From Methylotenera_A sp046594915 (GTDB lineage: Bacteria > Pseudomonadota > Gammaproteobacteria > Burkholderiales > Methylophilaceae): 64,000 nucleotides of DNA. The DNA is taken from the NCBI GenBank assembly GCA_046594915.1, contig JBKJRC010000009.1, positions 1 through 64,000 of the forward strand, in the 5' to 3' direction. Position 1 is the first letter of the stretch. Each line of letters begins with the position of its first letter. The notes under the pieces were generated by a model. It saw nothing but the letters and a program-made list of their open reading frames with translations, was not told where the DNA came from and did no database searches. This document shows positions 7,751-16,320 of this stretch, one piece after another. Both the position numbers and the translations under genes were made by a program.

Positions 7751-9055
7751 ATGAATCAAGAAATACAATTAATTTGGCAAGAAACGCTGCAAGACATCAC
7801 AACGCCAGTCGCCCTGTGGCAGTTATGCGTCATCCTATTAGCGTTAGGTGTTGCTGGGCTGGTTAACGGGGCAATGCGCCGCTATGTAATGAGCCATGCC
7901 CCAGAGAATTGGCGTTTAGGCATTGGCAGCATTAATCGCGTCCTGTTTCCACTATCCACCTTAATCATTGTGCTTATCGGAAAGTGGATACTTGCACACT
8001 GGCAGCACACTAGCATGCTGCATTTAGCCGGCACATTATTGGTCGCGATGGCAGTGATTCGGCTGACGGTGTACGTGGTTCGCTACATTATTTCCCCAGG
8101 CGGGCTGCTTAAAACGCTAGAAAATAGTTTATCTACGCTTATATGGCTGATATTAGCATTACATTTAAGCGGATTACTGCCAGAAATTGTACAAATATTG
8201 CAGGATATTCAGTTTAATATCGGCAAAACAACCGTTAACTTACAGGCTATTCTGCAAGCATTGCTCACTATTTTTGCCACGCTGTTTATCGCGCTTTGGA
8301 TTAGCCGCGTGCTTGAAAATAAGTTGATGCACACAGAGCATGTCAATATGAACATGCGCGTTGTGATGAGTAAAGTAATGCGAATCGGGCTGCTTTTTAT
8401 GGCGGTGATGATAGGTCTTTCTGCAGCTGGGCTTGATTTGACACTATTATCAGTATTTGGCGGTGCGTTAGGCGTGGGCCTGGGTTTTGGCTTGCAGCGC
8501 ATTGCCAGCAACTATGTCAGTGGATTTATCCTGCTACTGGATAAATCCATGCAAATCGGCGATATTGTGACGATTGAAGATAAGCACTACGGCGTCATTA
8601 CCGATTTACGCACGCGCTATCTGGTATTAAAAAAGCTGGACGGCACGCAAGTCATTGTGCCAAATGAATCATTGATTATCAATGCGGTGATTAATCATTC
8701 ATTTACCGACCGCAACAGTAGAATATTATTGGATATACAAGTAGCCTATGAAAGTGATTTGGAATTGGTGTTAGCCTTAATGACCAAAATCGCACAGGAA
8801 AACCCCAGGATTTTAGTTACACCAGCGCCAGTTGCCACCATTAAAGCATTTGCAGATAGTGGCGTAGACATGAATTTATCGGTGTGGATATCTGACCCGG
8901 AAAATGGGCAACTGGTATTAAAGTCGGAAATCTATTTAGCGTTATGGAAAAGCTTTCAACAGCACAAAATATCCATTCCATTCCCGCAGCGTGAACTTAG
9001 GATATTAAACCCAGTTTTACCTGCAGCACAAGACGAACAAACAAACAAAACTTAA
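7751..9055 (+). CDS. MscS-family mechanosensitive channel
   Basis: A 434-residue membrane protein with several N-terminal hydrophobic helices (about 20-200). The conserved MscS pore and beta-domain core follows: VFGGALGVGLGFGLQRIASN near 236-256, the TM3-like Gly/Ala-rich helix, then SGFILLLDKSMQIGDIVTIE. The upper beta domain contains TRYLVLKKLDGTQVIVPNES. Such channels open under membrane tension to release solutes on osmotic downshock. It has more TM segments than the 286-residue E. coli MscS, placing it with the longer MscS paralogues. The small-conductance assignment comes from family knowledge only. Confidence 0.88.
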   Translation: MNQEIQLIWQETLQDITTPVALWQLCVILLALGVAGLVNGAMRRYVMSHAPENWRLGIGSINRVLFPLSTLIIVLIGKWILAHWQHTSMLHLAGTLLVAMAVIRLTVYVVRYIISPGGLLKTLENSLSTLIWLILALHLSGLLPEIVQILQDIQFNIGKTTVNLQAILQALLTIFATLFIALWISRVLENKLMHTEHVNMNMRVVMSKVMRIGLLFMAVMIGLSAAGLDLTLLSVFGGALGVGLGFGLQRIASNYVSGFILLLDKSMQIGDIVTIEDKHYGVITDLRTRYLVLKKLDGTQVIVPNESLIINAVINHSFTDRNSRILLDIQVAYESDLELVLALMTKIAQENPRILVTPAPVATIKAFADSGVDMNLSVWISDPENGQLVLKSEIYLALWKSFQQHKISIPFPQRELRILNPVLPAAQDEQTNKT

Positions 9056-9074
9056 AAAAGCATGGCTCAAATAA

Positions 9075-9098
9075 AAAAGCCCACAATTGTGGGCTTTT
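9075..9098. terminator. Bidirectional terminator between mscS-like gene and rpmG
   Basis: AAAAGCCCAC at 9075-9084 pairs with GTGGGCTTTT at 9089-9098 around AATT. T-runs occur on both strands. It lies between convergent genes and would end both transcripts. Confidence 0.88.
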
Positions 9099-9134
9099 AT
9101 TAACTCAAATTTTTCCACCTAAAAAAGTGGTTAA

Positions 9135-9290
9135 CTATTTAAGTTTGGTTTCTTTATACATTACATGCTTGCGAACCACTGGGTCAAATTTCTTGATTTC
9201 CATTTTTTCTGGCATGGTACGTTTGTTTTTTGTAGTGGTGTAAAAATGACCTGTGCCAGCACTTGATTCTAACTTGATTTTTTCACGCAT
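9135..9290 (-). CDS. rpmG: 50S ribosomal protein L33
   Basis: A 51-residue protein read directly from the minus strand: MREKIKLESSAGTGHFYTTT, then KNKRTMPEKMEIKKFDPVVR and KHVMYKETKLK. This is a typical L33. It has no cysteines, so it is the zinc-independent (C-) form. It lies 38 bases downstream of rpmB, the standard rpmB-rpmG pair. Confidence 0.96.
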   Translation of the reverse strand: MREKIKLESSAGTGHFYTTTKNKRTMPEKMEIKKFDPVVRKHVMYKETKLK

Positions 9291-9328
9291 AATGTTCTAC
9301 CTTAATTGTTTGCGTTAAGCGGGTAACG

Positions 9329-9565
9329 TTAAATTTTCTGGCCAGCAGCACGCATGCCCGCTAGCACTGAATCAATACCGTTTTTATCAATCGTGCGCAA
9401 AGCAGCGTTAGTAATACGCATGCTCACCCAGCGATTTTCTGATTCAACCCAAAATTTACGATTTTGTAAATTCGGTAAAAAACGACGTTTTGTTTTGTTT
9501 TGCGCGTGAGAAACATTGTTGCCCACCATTGGCTTTTTGCCAGTTACCATACATACACGTGCCAT
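9329..9565 (-). CDS. rpmB: 50S ribosomal protein L28
   Basis: L28 is a large-subunit protein encoded with L33. The 78 residues start MARVCMVTGKKPMVGNNVSH and contain KTKRRFLPNLQNRKFWVES, typical for the family. The open frame extends 30 codons further upstream, but the ATG at 9565 gives the standard start and length, and AAAGGG lies just upstream of it. It has no CxxC zinc motif (C- form), matching the C- form of L33 next to it. Confidence 0.96.
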   Translation of the reverse strand: MARVCMVTGKKPMVGNNVSHAQNKTKRRFLPNLQNRKFWVESENRWVSMRITNAALRTIDKNGIDSVLAGMRAAGQKI

Positions 9566-9722
9566 AATAAACCCTTTAAACAAGGCGTTAAGCCTCAAAT
9601 ACTGTGCTTTTTTAGAAAGACCACAATTATAGTACGAAAGCGTGAATTTTTTCAAGCTAAATGTCTATTTTTTGCCTAATAAACCACTTAAATTTTAATG
9701 CTTGTCGTTTTATGTATGCCTT

Positions 9723-10175
9723 TTAATGTTTACCTGTACTGCCAAAGCCGCCATCGCCACGATCGCTTTGTGTGAATTCATCCACCACATGAAATTCTGC
9801 CTGCACCACTGGCACAATCACCAATTGCGCAATGCGTTCCATCGGGTTCAAGATAAACGCTTCCTTGCTGCGGTTCCAGCACGAAACCAGCAATTGACCC
9901 TGATAATCGGAATCGATTAATCCAACCAAATTACCCAATACAATACCATGTTTATGGCCAAGTCCAGAGCGCGGCAGAATCAAGGCGGCGTAATAAGTAT
10001 TGTCAATATGAATCGCCATACCAGTTGGAATCATCACGGTTTCGTTAGGTTGAATGGTTTGCGTATGCTCAATACATGCACGCAAATCAAGCCCCGCAGA
10101 GCCTAATGTGGCGTAGCTAGGCATCATGTGATGTAAACGGTTATCTAGAATTTTTAAATCGACAGAAATAGACAT
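9723..10175 (-). CDS. dut: Deoxyuridine 5'-triphosphate nucleotidohydrolase (dUTPase)
   Basis: Dut hydrolyses dUTP to dUMP and PPi, keeping uracil out of DNA and feeding thymidylate synthesis. The 150 residues contain all five trimeric-dUTPase motifs: GSAGLDLRA (26-34), PRSGLGHKHG (68-77), GLIDSDYQGQL (85-95, with the catalytic Asp), ERIAQLV (near 113) and the C-terminal P-loop-like RGDGGFGSTG (138-147). Length is standard. In many proteobacteria dut follows coaBC on the same strand; here the TonB receptor gene lies between them. Confidence 0.97.
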   Translation of the reverse strand: MSISVDLKILDNRLHHMMPSYATLGSAGLDLRACIEHTQTIQPNETVMIPTGMAIHIDNTYYAALILPRSGLGHKHGIVLGNLVGLIDSDYQGQLLVSCWNRSKEAFILNPMERIAQLVIVPVVQAEFHVVDEFTQSDRGDGGFGSTGKH

Positions 10176-10266
10176 GATGGATTGTGATGATGATAGAAGC
10201 TGATATTAAACACTAAATGATGATTAAAATCACTAACTAAGCTTGTTAGCTTTTCTACAACTTAAA

Positions 10267-10298
10267 AGATATAAACCAGCGTGTGCGGGTTTATATCT
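10267..10298 (-). terminator. Terminator downstream of the TonB receptor gene
   Basis: AGATATAAACC (10267-10277) and GGTTTATATCT (10288-10298) form a perfect 11-bp stem with a 10-base loop. On the minus strand the stem is followed by TTTTAAG. It lies 20 bases after the receptor stop codon. Confidence 0.7.
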
Positions 10299-10317
10299 AG
10301 TACGCCGCTTAAATCAA

Positions 10318-12486
10318 TCAAAACTGGTAGCTAGCGCTTAACCCAAGCAAGTAGTTTCTGTCAGCGGCGGGTTCAAAAAAGCGTTGATTGGTATCGTTAA
10401 CACGAATCGAACCGATGTATTCTTTATCAAACATATTTTCTACTCTCAAATATTCTTTAAAATGCCAGCTGGCTAAAACCTGCTCAAAACCCGCGCGCAG
10501 GTTAAAAATGGTATAGGAAGGCGTGGTGTCTGAATTAATGTCATCCACATAGGTTTTGCCGTTGTGACGTCCTTCAAGCGCAACACTGAAGCCAAGCGGC
10601 GCATATTTCCACGCCACTTCGGCGTAAATTTGGCTACGATAAGTGCCAGGAATTCTATTGTCTGCATCCACTGTTCTGAATGTAGTGGGCGTAGGTCTGA
10701 AGCTGTAACTATCTTCAAATTTAGCATTAAGTAAAGTGTATGAGAAAAAGGTAGATATATTGTTATCGAAACTAGAATCTACAGAGAACTCGATACCAGT
10801 ACGTTTGGTTTTGCCGGCATTGGTAAATACATTCCTACCGTTTTCGCTCAGGCTAGTGACAATTTCGTCATTGGTATTCACGTAGTAAAAGGTTAAATTA
10901 GCAAGTGTGTTATCCGCCACAAATGCTTTTGCACCAATTTCAAAATTTTCACTTTCACTTGGTTTAAGCGATAAGTTAGGTGTCGCATTTATGGCGGTTG
11001 AATTAAATCCAGCTTCAATAAAAGTAGGCGTTTCAAAGCCTTTGCCATAGTTAGCATAAAGGTTTAGTTGTGGATTCACTTTCCAAATGGCACCAATCAC
11101 AGGCGTGGTTTTATTGTATGAAACACTCCCACTGTTATCGCCATTCGAACTTGCGCCAGTTGTAAAGTCATCATTAATTCTAAGGTTTACTTTGGTTCTT
11201 CTAATACCTGCATGAATATCTACATTATTAGTTGCAGATAGTTTGCCCTGAATATAACGGTCAAAATTGGTCGAAATGTTTTCTTCTTGACGATTTAATC
11301 TACCTGCAAATGCAGGCGGGCGTTTTTCTCCATTAAATGCATTAATATCCAGCCTGTCGTCAGATGACTTTCCGTAATTAACACCCAGCGAAATATTATA
11401 TTTCTTACCCAATACTTCACCATTATTATCCCAACGTAAATCGCTTCCCCAAAATTCGCGTGAAATCTCACTCGCTCTACCTGCTGCAGACGTCGCGCTA
11501 ATAGAAAGATACTGCAGGTTTTCTCTAGTGCCAACATAACTAACAAGATTGATTTTATTTTGGGCATTGAAAGCATGCTCAAGATTAAAACCTACTTGTG
11601 CATGGCTTCTGCTTACTCTGGTATTAGCGGATAAAGCGCTATTTGGCACCGATTTTGGGTTGGTAAATGCATCAACACGCGTAAGCCCAAGCGGGTCTTG
11701 TGCGTCTTGATCAAACCAATTTACCAAGGTAGTTAGTTTGGTTTCTTCGGTAATATTCAATTTAAACTTGGCGGTCGCTTGTTGTTTATCGGCTGCGCTA
11801 TGGTCGCGATAACCATCGGTTTCAAAGTTAGAAAAGTTCAGCAAATACTCAACGCCATCGGCATCGCCAGCCGCTTCCAATATTTGACGTTTAGTATCAT
11901 AACTGCCAAACATCACCGTACCGCCGATTTCTGGCGTTTCAGGCGCATTTTTTGTCAATAGCTGAATTATGCCACCAGACGAGTTGCCATACAGCGCAGA
12001 GAATGGTCCGCGCATCACTTCTATACTTCTAATCGCCGATATATCAACCACACCTGGCTGGCCTTGGCCATCTGGCATAGTTAGCGGAATGCCATCGACA
12101 TAGACACGTACGCCGCGCACACCAAAACTGGAACGTGAGCCAAAGCCGCGGCTTGAAATTTGCGGATCTTGCGCTGATTGGGTGCGGTTTTGCGCCGTGA
12201 TACCTGGAATGCGAATTAAGCTTTCGGACAGCGTCATTTGCAGCTGACCATCTTGAATATCTTCCTGCTCAACCACATCAATCGCAATCGGCAAATCAAA
12301 GCTATTTTGTTCAACGCGTGTGCTAGTGACCACAATGGGTGACATGGTCATCGTATTGGCAGGGTTTTCACTAGGCACTTTTTCGGCAGAAAAGCTGGTT
12401 TTTGAGTAGCTGAAAGCGGTTAACACCGCTAGTGGAAGCAATTTAAATTTGAGTTGAGTTTTGAGATTGACACGATAAGCAAACAT
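10318..12486 (-). CDS. TonB-dependent outer-membrane receptor, YncD/PqqU-like
   Basis: A 722-residue outer-membrane receptor. It has a signal peptide (about 1-34, cleavage near SFSA-EK), a TonB-box-like segment (MSPIVVTSTR near 47), and a plug domain with SLIRIPGITAQNRTQ and RGFGSRSSFGVRGVRVYVDG (about 110-129) and PLTMPDGQGQPGVVDISAI. The strand-rich barrel ends in a C-terminal Phe (GLSASYQF). The plug sequence resembles E. coli YncD, now known as PqqU and shown to take up pyrroloquinoline quinone. A related iron-chelate receptor is the alternative. No Fur box was recognised upstream. A PQQ role would suit a methylotroph but is inference. Confidence 0.85.
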   Translation of the reverse strand: MFAYRVNLKTQLKFKLLPLAVLTAFSYSKTSFSAEKVPSENPANTMTMSPIVVTSTRVEQNSFDLPIAIDVVEQEDIQDGQLQMTLSESLIRIPGITAQNRTQSAQDPQISSRGFGSRSSFGVRGVRVYVDGIPLTMPDGQGQPGVVDISAIRSIEVMRGPFSALYGNSSGGIIQLLTKNAPETPEIGGTVMFGSYDTKRQILEAAGDADGVEYLLNFSNFETDGYRDHSAADKQQATAKFKLNITEETKLTTLVNWFDQDAQDPLGLTRVDAFTNPKSVPNSALSANTRVSRSHAQVGFNLEHAFNAQNKINLVSYVGTRENLQYLSISATSAAGRASEISREFWGSDLRWDNNGEVLGKKYNISLGVNYGKSSDDRLDINAFNGEKRPPAFAGRLNRQEENISTNFDRYIQGKLSATNNVDIHAGIRRTKVNLRINDDFTTGASSNGDNSGSVSYNKTTPVIGAIWKVNPQLNLYANYGKGFETPTFIEAGFNSTAINATPNLSLKPSESENFEIGAKAFVADNTLANLTFYYVNTNDEIVTSLSENGRNVFTNAGKTKRTGIEFSVDSSFDNNISTFFSYTLLNAKFEDSYSFRPTPTTFRTVDADNRIPGTYRSQIYAEVAWKYAPLGFSVALEGRHNGKTYVDDINSDTTPSYTIFNLRAGFEQVLASWHFKEYLRVENMFDKEYIGSIRVNDTNQRFFEPAADRNYLLGLSASYQF

Positions 12487-12535
12487 AATGGAGTCTTAAA
12501 AGAGCGGTGAAAAAGTAAAACAGCATGATAAGTAT

Positions 12536-12562
12536 AAATGCTGACAATAGGTATCAGCATTT
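12536..12562 (-). terminator. Hairpin between coaBC and the TonB receptor gene
   Basis: AAATGCTGA (12536-12544) and TCAGCATTT (12554-12562) form a perfect 9-bp stem with a 9-base loop. On the minus strand the stem ends in TTTAT, a short T-run. It lies between the coaBC stop and the receptor start and probably ends coaBC transcripts. Confidence 0.55.
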
Positions 12563-12602
12563 TCATGATTTTGGTTAAGGTTCGCTTAGCCGCTAGGTTT
12601 AG

Positions 12603-13808
12603 CTAAAGCGAGTTTGAAATGTGCACTAAAATGCGCCGTGCAACCTCGGTTTTATTGCTGCGCTGCATCGGATGTGAGCCATTTTCATCGATTAATATCA
12701 CTTGGTTGTCATCGCTGCCTAATGCACTAGCGGCTTCATTGGCGACTATTAACGGCAGTTTTTTGGCGATACGTTTTTGGCTGGCGTGTTCGATTAAATT
12801 TTCGCTTTCTGCCGCAAACCCGACGCAAAATGGCGGGTTGGGTAAGCTGGCGACTTCGGCCAGAATATCTTTGTTTCTTTTAAGCGCGATGCTGAGTGGT
12901 TTTTCTGAGGCTAAATAGTCATTTTTTTTAATTTTTTGAGCACTTTTTTCAACCGGTGAAAAATCCGCCACGGCTGCAACACTGATGAATATATCTTGTG
13001 CGGCAATGCTTTTCATCACAGCTTGGTACATGGCGTCCGCGCTGGTTACGCTGATATTTACGAGGTTTGTGGGTGGTTTAATGCTGGTTGCGCCACTGAT
13101 TAATGTGACGGATGCGCCCATATCTGCTGCAACTTTCGCCAAGGCATAACCCATTTTGCCTGAGCTTAAATTGGTAATAGCGCGCACCGGATCTATCATT
13201 TCCAGCGTCGCGCCAGCGGTAATTAATAGGCGTTTGCCCGCCAATAATTTTGGGGTAAAAAATGTGGTTAAGTCGGCTAGAATATGCTCGGCTTCTAACA
13301 TGCGGCCCAAGCCGATTTCGCCACAAGCCTGTTCGCCAGAATCAGGGCCTAAAATGGTGATGCTATCTGCGATTAACTGTGTAATATTGCGTTGCGTGGC
13401 GGGGTTTTCCCACATCTGTTTATTCATGGCAGGCGCAACTAAAAGCGGACAATCTCTGGCTAAACACAATGTAGAAAGCAAATCATCCGCGCGGCCATGC
13501 ACCAACTTTGCCATAAAATCTGCACTGGCAGGCGCAATTAAAATCGCATCTGCCTCGCGGCTTAACTCAATGTGCGGCATGCCACTTGAAGTGGAAGAAT
13601 CCCACATGCCGACAAAAACGGGCTTGCCAGAAAGTGCTTGCATGGTCACTGGCGTAATAAACTGACAAGCAGCTTCTGTCATCACTACTTGCACATCCAC
13701 CCCGGCTTTAACCAACAGACGCAACAGCTCGGCAGCCTTGTAGGCTGCAATGCCGCCCGTGATGCCTAAAATAAGCTTACTTAACACCAATTTTTTATTT
13801 GCAGTCAT
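12603..13808 (-). CDS. coaBC: Bifunctional phosphopantothenoylcysteine decarboxylase / phosphopantothenate-cysteine ligase
   Basis: CoaBC carries out two steps of coenzyme A synthesis: CTP-dependent joining of cysteine to 4'-phosphopantothenate (CoaB), then FMN-dependent decarboxylation (CoaC). In the 401 residues the N-terminal flavoprotein domain shows LGITGGIAAYKAAELLRLL and the active-site segment APAMNKQMWENPATQ. The C-terminal CoaB domain shows TAGATLEMIDPVRAITNLSS and GFAAESENL. The start is set at the ATG at 13808, with GGGAA six bases upstream, rather than the TTG four codons earlier. It is divergent from the HELLH protein gene. Confidence 0.96.
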   Translation of the reverse strand: MTANKKLVLSKLILGITGGIAAYKAAELLRLLVKAGVDVQVVMTEAACQFITPVTMQALSGKPVFVGMWDSSTSSGMPHIELSREADAILIAPASADFMAKLVHGRADDLLSTLCLARDCPLLVAPAMNKQMWENPATQRNITQLIADSITILGPDSGEQACGEIGLGRMLEAEHILADLTTFFTPKLLAGKRLLITAGATLEMIDPVRAITNLSSGKMGYALAKVAADMGASVTLISGATSIKPPTNLVNISVTSADAMYQAVMKSIAAQDIFISVAAVADFSPVEKSAQKIKKNDYLASEKPLSIALKRNKDILAEVASLPNPPFCVGFAAESENLIEHASQKRIAKKLPLIVANEAASALGSDDNQVILIDENGSHPMQRSNKTEVARRILVHISNSL

Positions 13809-13921
13809 TTTTATTCCCAATCATGGCATGATTTTATATCAAAGCCTGCGCAATTGCGATGCGCGCATCGGTTTGCTGACTTAATGCTGATAAACTGTTA
13901 AAAACAAACGTTAAGCATGCT

Positions 13922-14767
13922 ATGTGGAAAAGCCTCAGAATCTTTATTTTGCTGATTATATTAGGCACAGCTATCCAGCAAATTTTTCTGGATAGAGCCG
14001 ATTTAGATTGGAAAGATAATTTTTATGTTGCGGTTTACCCAATTAATGCAGACGCAAGTATTGAGAGCGCAAGTAATATAGGTACCAGTAATATAAGTAA
14101 CAGTAATATAAATACCAGTGCAGAAGTAAATGCTTACATTAATACCTTAACACGCAAGGATTTTGAGCCGGTTGCAGAATATTTTGTACAACAGGCGGCG
14201 CATTACAATCTCGGCATGCGCCGCCCAATAGAAGTGCAATTGGGTGCAAAAGTAAAGGCAGTTCCACCTGCACCGCCTGCGCAAGGCGGCTTATTCAATA
14301 CGATTATCTGGAGTTTAAAATTTAGGTTATTTGCTTGGCAAAATAACCTAAAAGTAAATGTTAAACCCGATATCAAGCTGTATTTGCTTTATCATAATCC
14401 TAAAACTAATCCAATATTAAGCCACTCAACTGCGCTGAATAAAGGCCGTGTTGCCCGAGTTAACTTGTTTGCTGATGCAAAATATGCCAAGCAAAATTTG
14501 GTGGTTTTGGCGCATGAGTTATTGCATACGTTGACTGCAACGGACAAGTACAATGTAAATACTACGCTGCCAATTTTCCCAGATGGCTTTGCACAGCCAG
14601 ATAAACAGCCGCTTTACCCACAAGACTTTGCCGAAATAATGGGCGGGCGTGTGCCGTTAAATGAGTCGCAGGCTAAAATCCCAGCCAGCTTAACGCAAAC
14701 GAGGATTGGGCATAAAACCGCGCGAGAAATTGGCTGGTTAAAATCAACGGGAGATAGAGGATGGTAG
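13922..14767 (+). CDS. Putative membrane-anchored zincin-like protein with HELLH motif
   Basis: A 281-residue protein of no family I can name. It has one N-terminal hydrophobic segment (about 5-20), so it is probably anchored in the inner membrane facing the periplasm. A low-complexity Asn/Ser linker follows (about 51-66, encoded by a 15-bp tandem repeat). The key feature is HELLHTLTATDKY at 198-210, an HExxH zinc-protease motif followed by Asp208, which could be the third metal ligand. A conserved-looking tail contains PLYPQDFAEIMGGR. It ends 7 bases before radC and is probably cotranscribed with it. Peptidase activity is inferred from the motif only. Confidence 0.6.
   Translation: MWKSLRIFILLIILGTAIQQIFLDRADLDWKDNFYVAVYPINADASIESASNIGTSNISNSNINTSAEVNAYINTLTRKDFEPVAEYFVQQAAHYNLGMRRPIEVQLGAKVKAVPPAPPAQGGLFNTIIWSLKFRLFAWQNNLKVNVKPDIKLYLLYHNPKTNPILSHSTALNKGRVARVNLFADAKYAKQNLVVLAHELLHTLTATDKYNVNTTLPIFPDGFAQPDKQPLYPQDFAEIMGGRVPLNESQAKIPASLTQTRIGHKTAREIGWLKSTGDRGW
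14072..14116 (+). repeat. 15-bp tandem repeat, three copies, inside the HELLH protein gene
   Basis: Three adjacent 15-base units begin with AGTAATATA at 14072, 14087 and 14102, ending GGTACC, AGTAAC and AATACC. Being a multiple of three, copy-number change would keep the frame and alter the length of the Ser-Asn linker after the membrane anchor. Confidence 0.85.
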
Positions 14768-14774
14768 GTTTTAT

Positions 14775-15449
14775 ATGGCAATAAGGGATTGGCCCGCAGC
14801 AGAGCGGCCGCGCGAAAAATTGATTCAGTTAGGTGCAGAAGCGTTGTCTGATGCGGAGTTGCTGGCGATATTTTTGCGTGTGGGCGTAGTGGGAAAAAGT
14901 GCGGTGGATTTAGCGCGCGATTTATTAATGCAATTTGGTAGCTTAAACGCAATATTTAGCGCAAGCGAACACGAATTAAGCCAAGTGCATGGTATTGGCG
15001 CCAGCAAATACGTGCAGTTGCAGGCGATATTTGAAATGAGTCGCCGCGCATTAGGCGAGCAATTGCAACAAAAAGATGTGTTTGAATCGCCACAACAAGT
15101 GCACGATTATTTGGTTTTAAAGCTGGGTAATTTGAATAAAGAAGTTTTTCTGGTGCTATTTTTAGATGCGCAAAATCGCCTGCAAGCCAGTGAAGAAATG
15201 TTTAGCGGCACGCTTACCGAAACCAGTGTTTACCCGCGTGAAGTGGTTAAACGCGCCATGCATCACAACGCTGCAGGCGTTATTTTTGCGCACAACCATC
15301 CGTCGGGCGTGGCAAAACAAAGTCAGGCAGATGAGTTAATCACCAAACAACTTAAACAAGCATTGGCGTTGGTTGATGTCAAAGTATTGGATCATTTTAT
15401 TGTGGCAGGCAACCAAACCATGTCTTTTGTGAAGCGCGGATTACTTTAA
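14775..15449 (+). CDS. radC: RadC-family JAB1/MPN domain protein
   Basis: A 224-residue protein of the RadC family. It has an N-terminal helix-hairpin-helix region (LSDAELLAIFLRVGV near 24, VHGIGASKYVQLQA near 73) and a C-terminal JAMM metalloprotease-like domain with the zinc motif HNHPSG near 174-179 followed by an Asp about ten residues later (SQAD). RadC was once named for DNA repair, but its molecular role remains unclear. Length is standard. It begins 7 bases after the HELLH protein gene. Confidence 0.93.
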   Translation: MAIRDWPAAERPREKLIQLGAEALSDAELLAIFLRVGVVGKSAVDLARDLLMQFGSLNAIFSASEHELSQVHGIGASKYVQLQAIFEMSRRALGEQLQQKDVFESPQQVHDYLVLKLGNLNKEVFLVLFLDAQNRLQASEEMFSGTLTETSVYPREVVKRAMHHNAAGVIFAHNHPSGVAKQSQADELITKQLKQALALVDVKVLDHFIVAGNQTMSFVKRGLL

Positions 15450-15660
15450 GCTCTTGCAATATTCAGTTAAAACACCACATCAAGAGTAAGCAATCATTTT
15501 AAAATGCTTGTCATATTTTCAGCGTTAATCTTAAAAGCCATCAAATGTATTATTAATGCTGACTTATGTATCATGCTGTTCGAAGTCAAAAAGCAGTTAA
15601 TTACATTGTTCGATAGCCTAAATTTTTAACCAGATTTTTAATCAGTAAAAGGAAGTGATA

Positions 15661-16182
15661 ATGTTAGCAAGTGTACCAAATGTAACGTTTAAAACCCGTG
15701 TGCGCGATGAAAGCATCGGGGGTGAAAACCCTTTCCGTTGGCACGATTTAACATCGGAAGATATTTTTTCTGGCAGAAAAGTGATTGTAGTGGCGCTACC
15801 AGGCGCGTTTACGCCAACTTGTTCTGGCACGCATTTGCCTGGTTTCGAAGCTAAATATGACGAACTTAAAGCGCTGGGTGTAGATGAGATTTATTGTTTA
15901 AGCGTAAATGACGCATTTACCATGTTTCAGTGGAGCAAAAATCTTGGCGTAACCAATGTTAAAATGTTGCCAGATGGCAACGGTGATTTTACGCGCGGTA
16001 TGGGCATGTTGGTTAAAAAAGAGAATTTAGGGTTTGGTGACCGTTCATGGCGTTATGCGATGTTGGTGGACGATCATCAAGTGACGCAATTGTTTTCTGA
16101 GCCTGGCAAAGCGGATAATCACGATGAAGATCCATTTTCAGTCAGCGATGTTGAAACAATGCTGAATCATTTAAGAAAATAA
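15661..16182 (+). CDS. Peroxiredoxin, Prx5 type
   Basis: A thiol peroxidase that reduces hydrogen peroxide and alkyl hydroperoxides. The 173 residues contain the Prx5-type active-site segment PGAFTPTCSGTHLPGF, with the peroxidatic Cys in TPTC and the Thr three residues before it, and the downstream conserved Arg in GDRSWRYAMLVDD. The start is placed at the ATG at 15661 rather than the GTG two codons earlier, because AAAGGAAG (15648-15655) is then at the right spacing. It lies directly before glutathione reductase, the expected source of reducing power for glutathione- or glutaredoxin-linked Prx5 enzymes. Confidence 0.92.
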   Translation: MLASVPNVTFKTRVRDESIGGENPFRWHDLTSEDIFSGRKVIVVALPGAFTPTCSGTHLPGFEAKYDELKALGVDEIYCLSVNDAFTMFQWSKNLGVTNVKMLPDGNGDFTRGMGMLVKKENLGFGDRSWRYAMLVDDHQVTQLFSEPGKADNHDEDPFSVSDVETMLNHLRK

Positions 16183-16220
16183 TCAGTTACACATTTATTA
16201 ATTGGAGTAAAAAACTAAAG

Positions 16221-16247
16221 GGCGATGTGAAATGCATCGCCTTTTTT
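16221..16247 (+). terminator. Terminator after the peroxiredoxin gene
   Basis: GGCGATG (16221-16227) pairs with CATCGCC (16235-16241) around a 7-base loop, followed by TTTTTT on the plus strand. It separates the peroxiredoxin gene from glutathione reductase. Confidence 0.85.
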
Positions 16248-16320
16248 GTTCAACCATGCGTAAAAATTGTGTTAAAAAATGCATTAAATAATGCGCTAAA
16301 AATATTGAAAGAGAAATAAA

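Noticed and set aside
12487..12602. Riboswitch or Fur box upstream of the TonB receptor
   Set aside because: Only a simple hairpin, best read as a coaBC terminator, is present; no Fur-like repeat or known riboswitch core was found.
13156..13665. 169-codon plus-strand open frame inside coaBC
   Set aside because: Antisense to conserved CoaBC motifs; composition is what a shadow frame gives.
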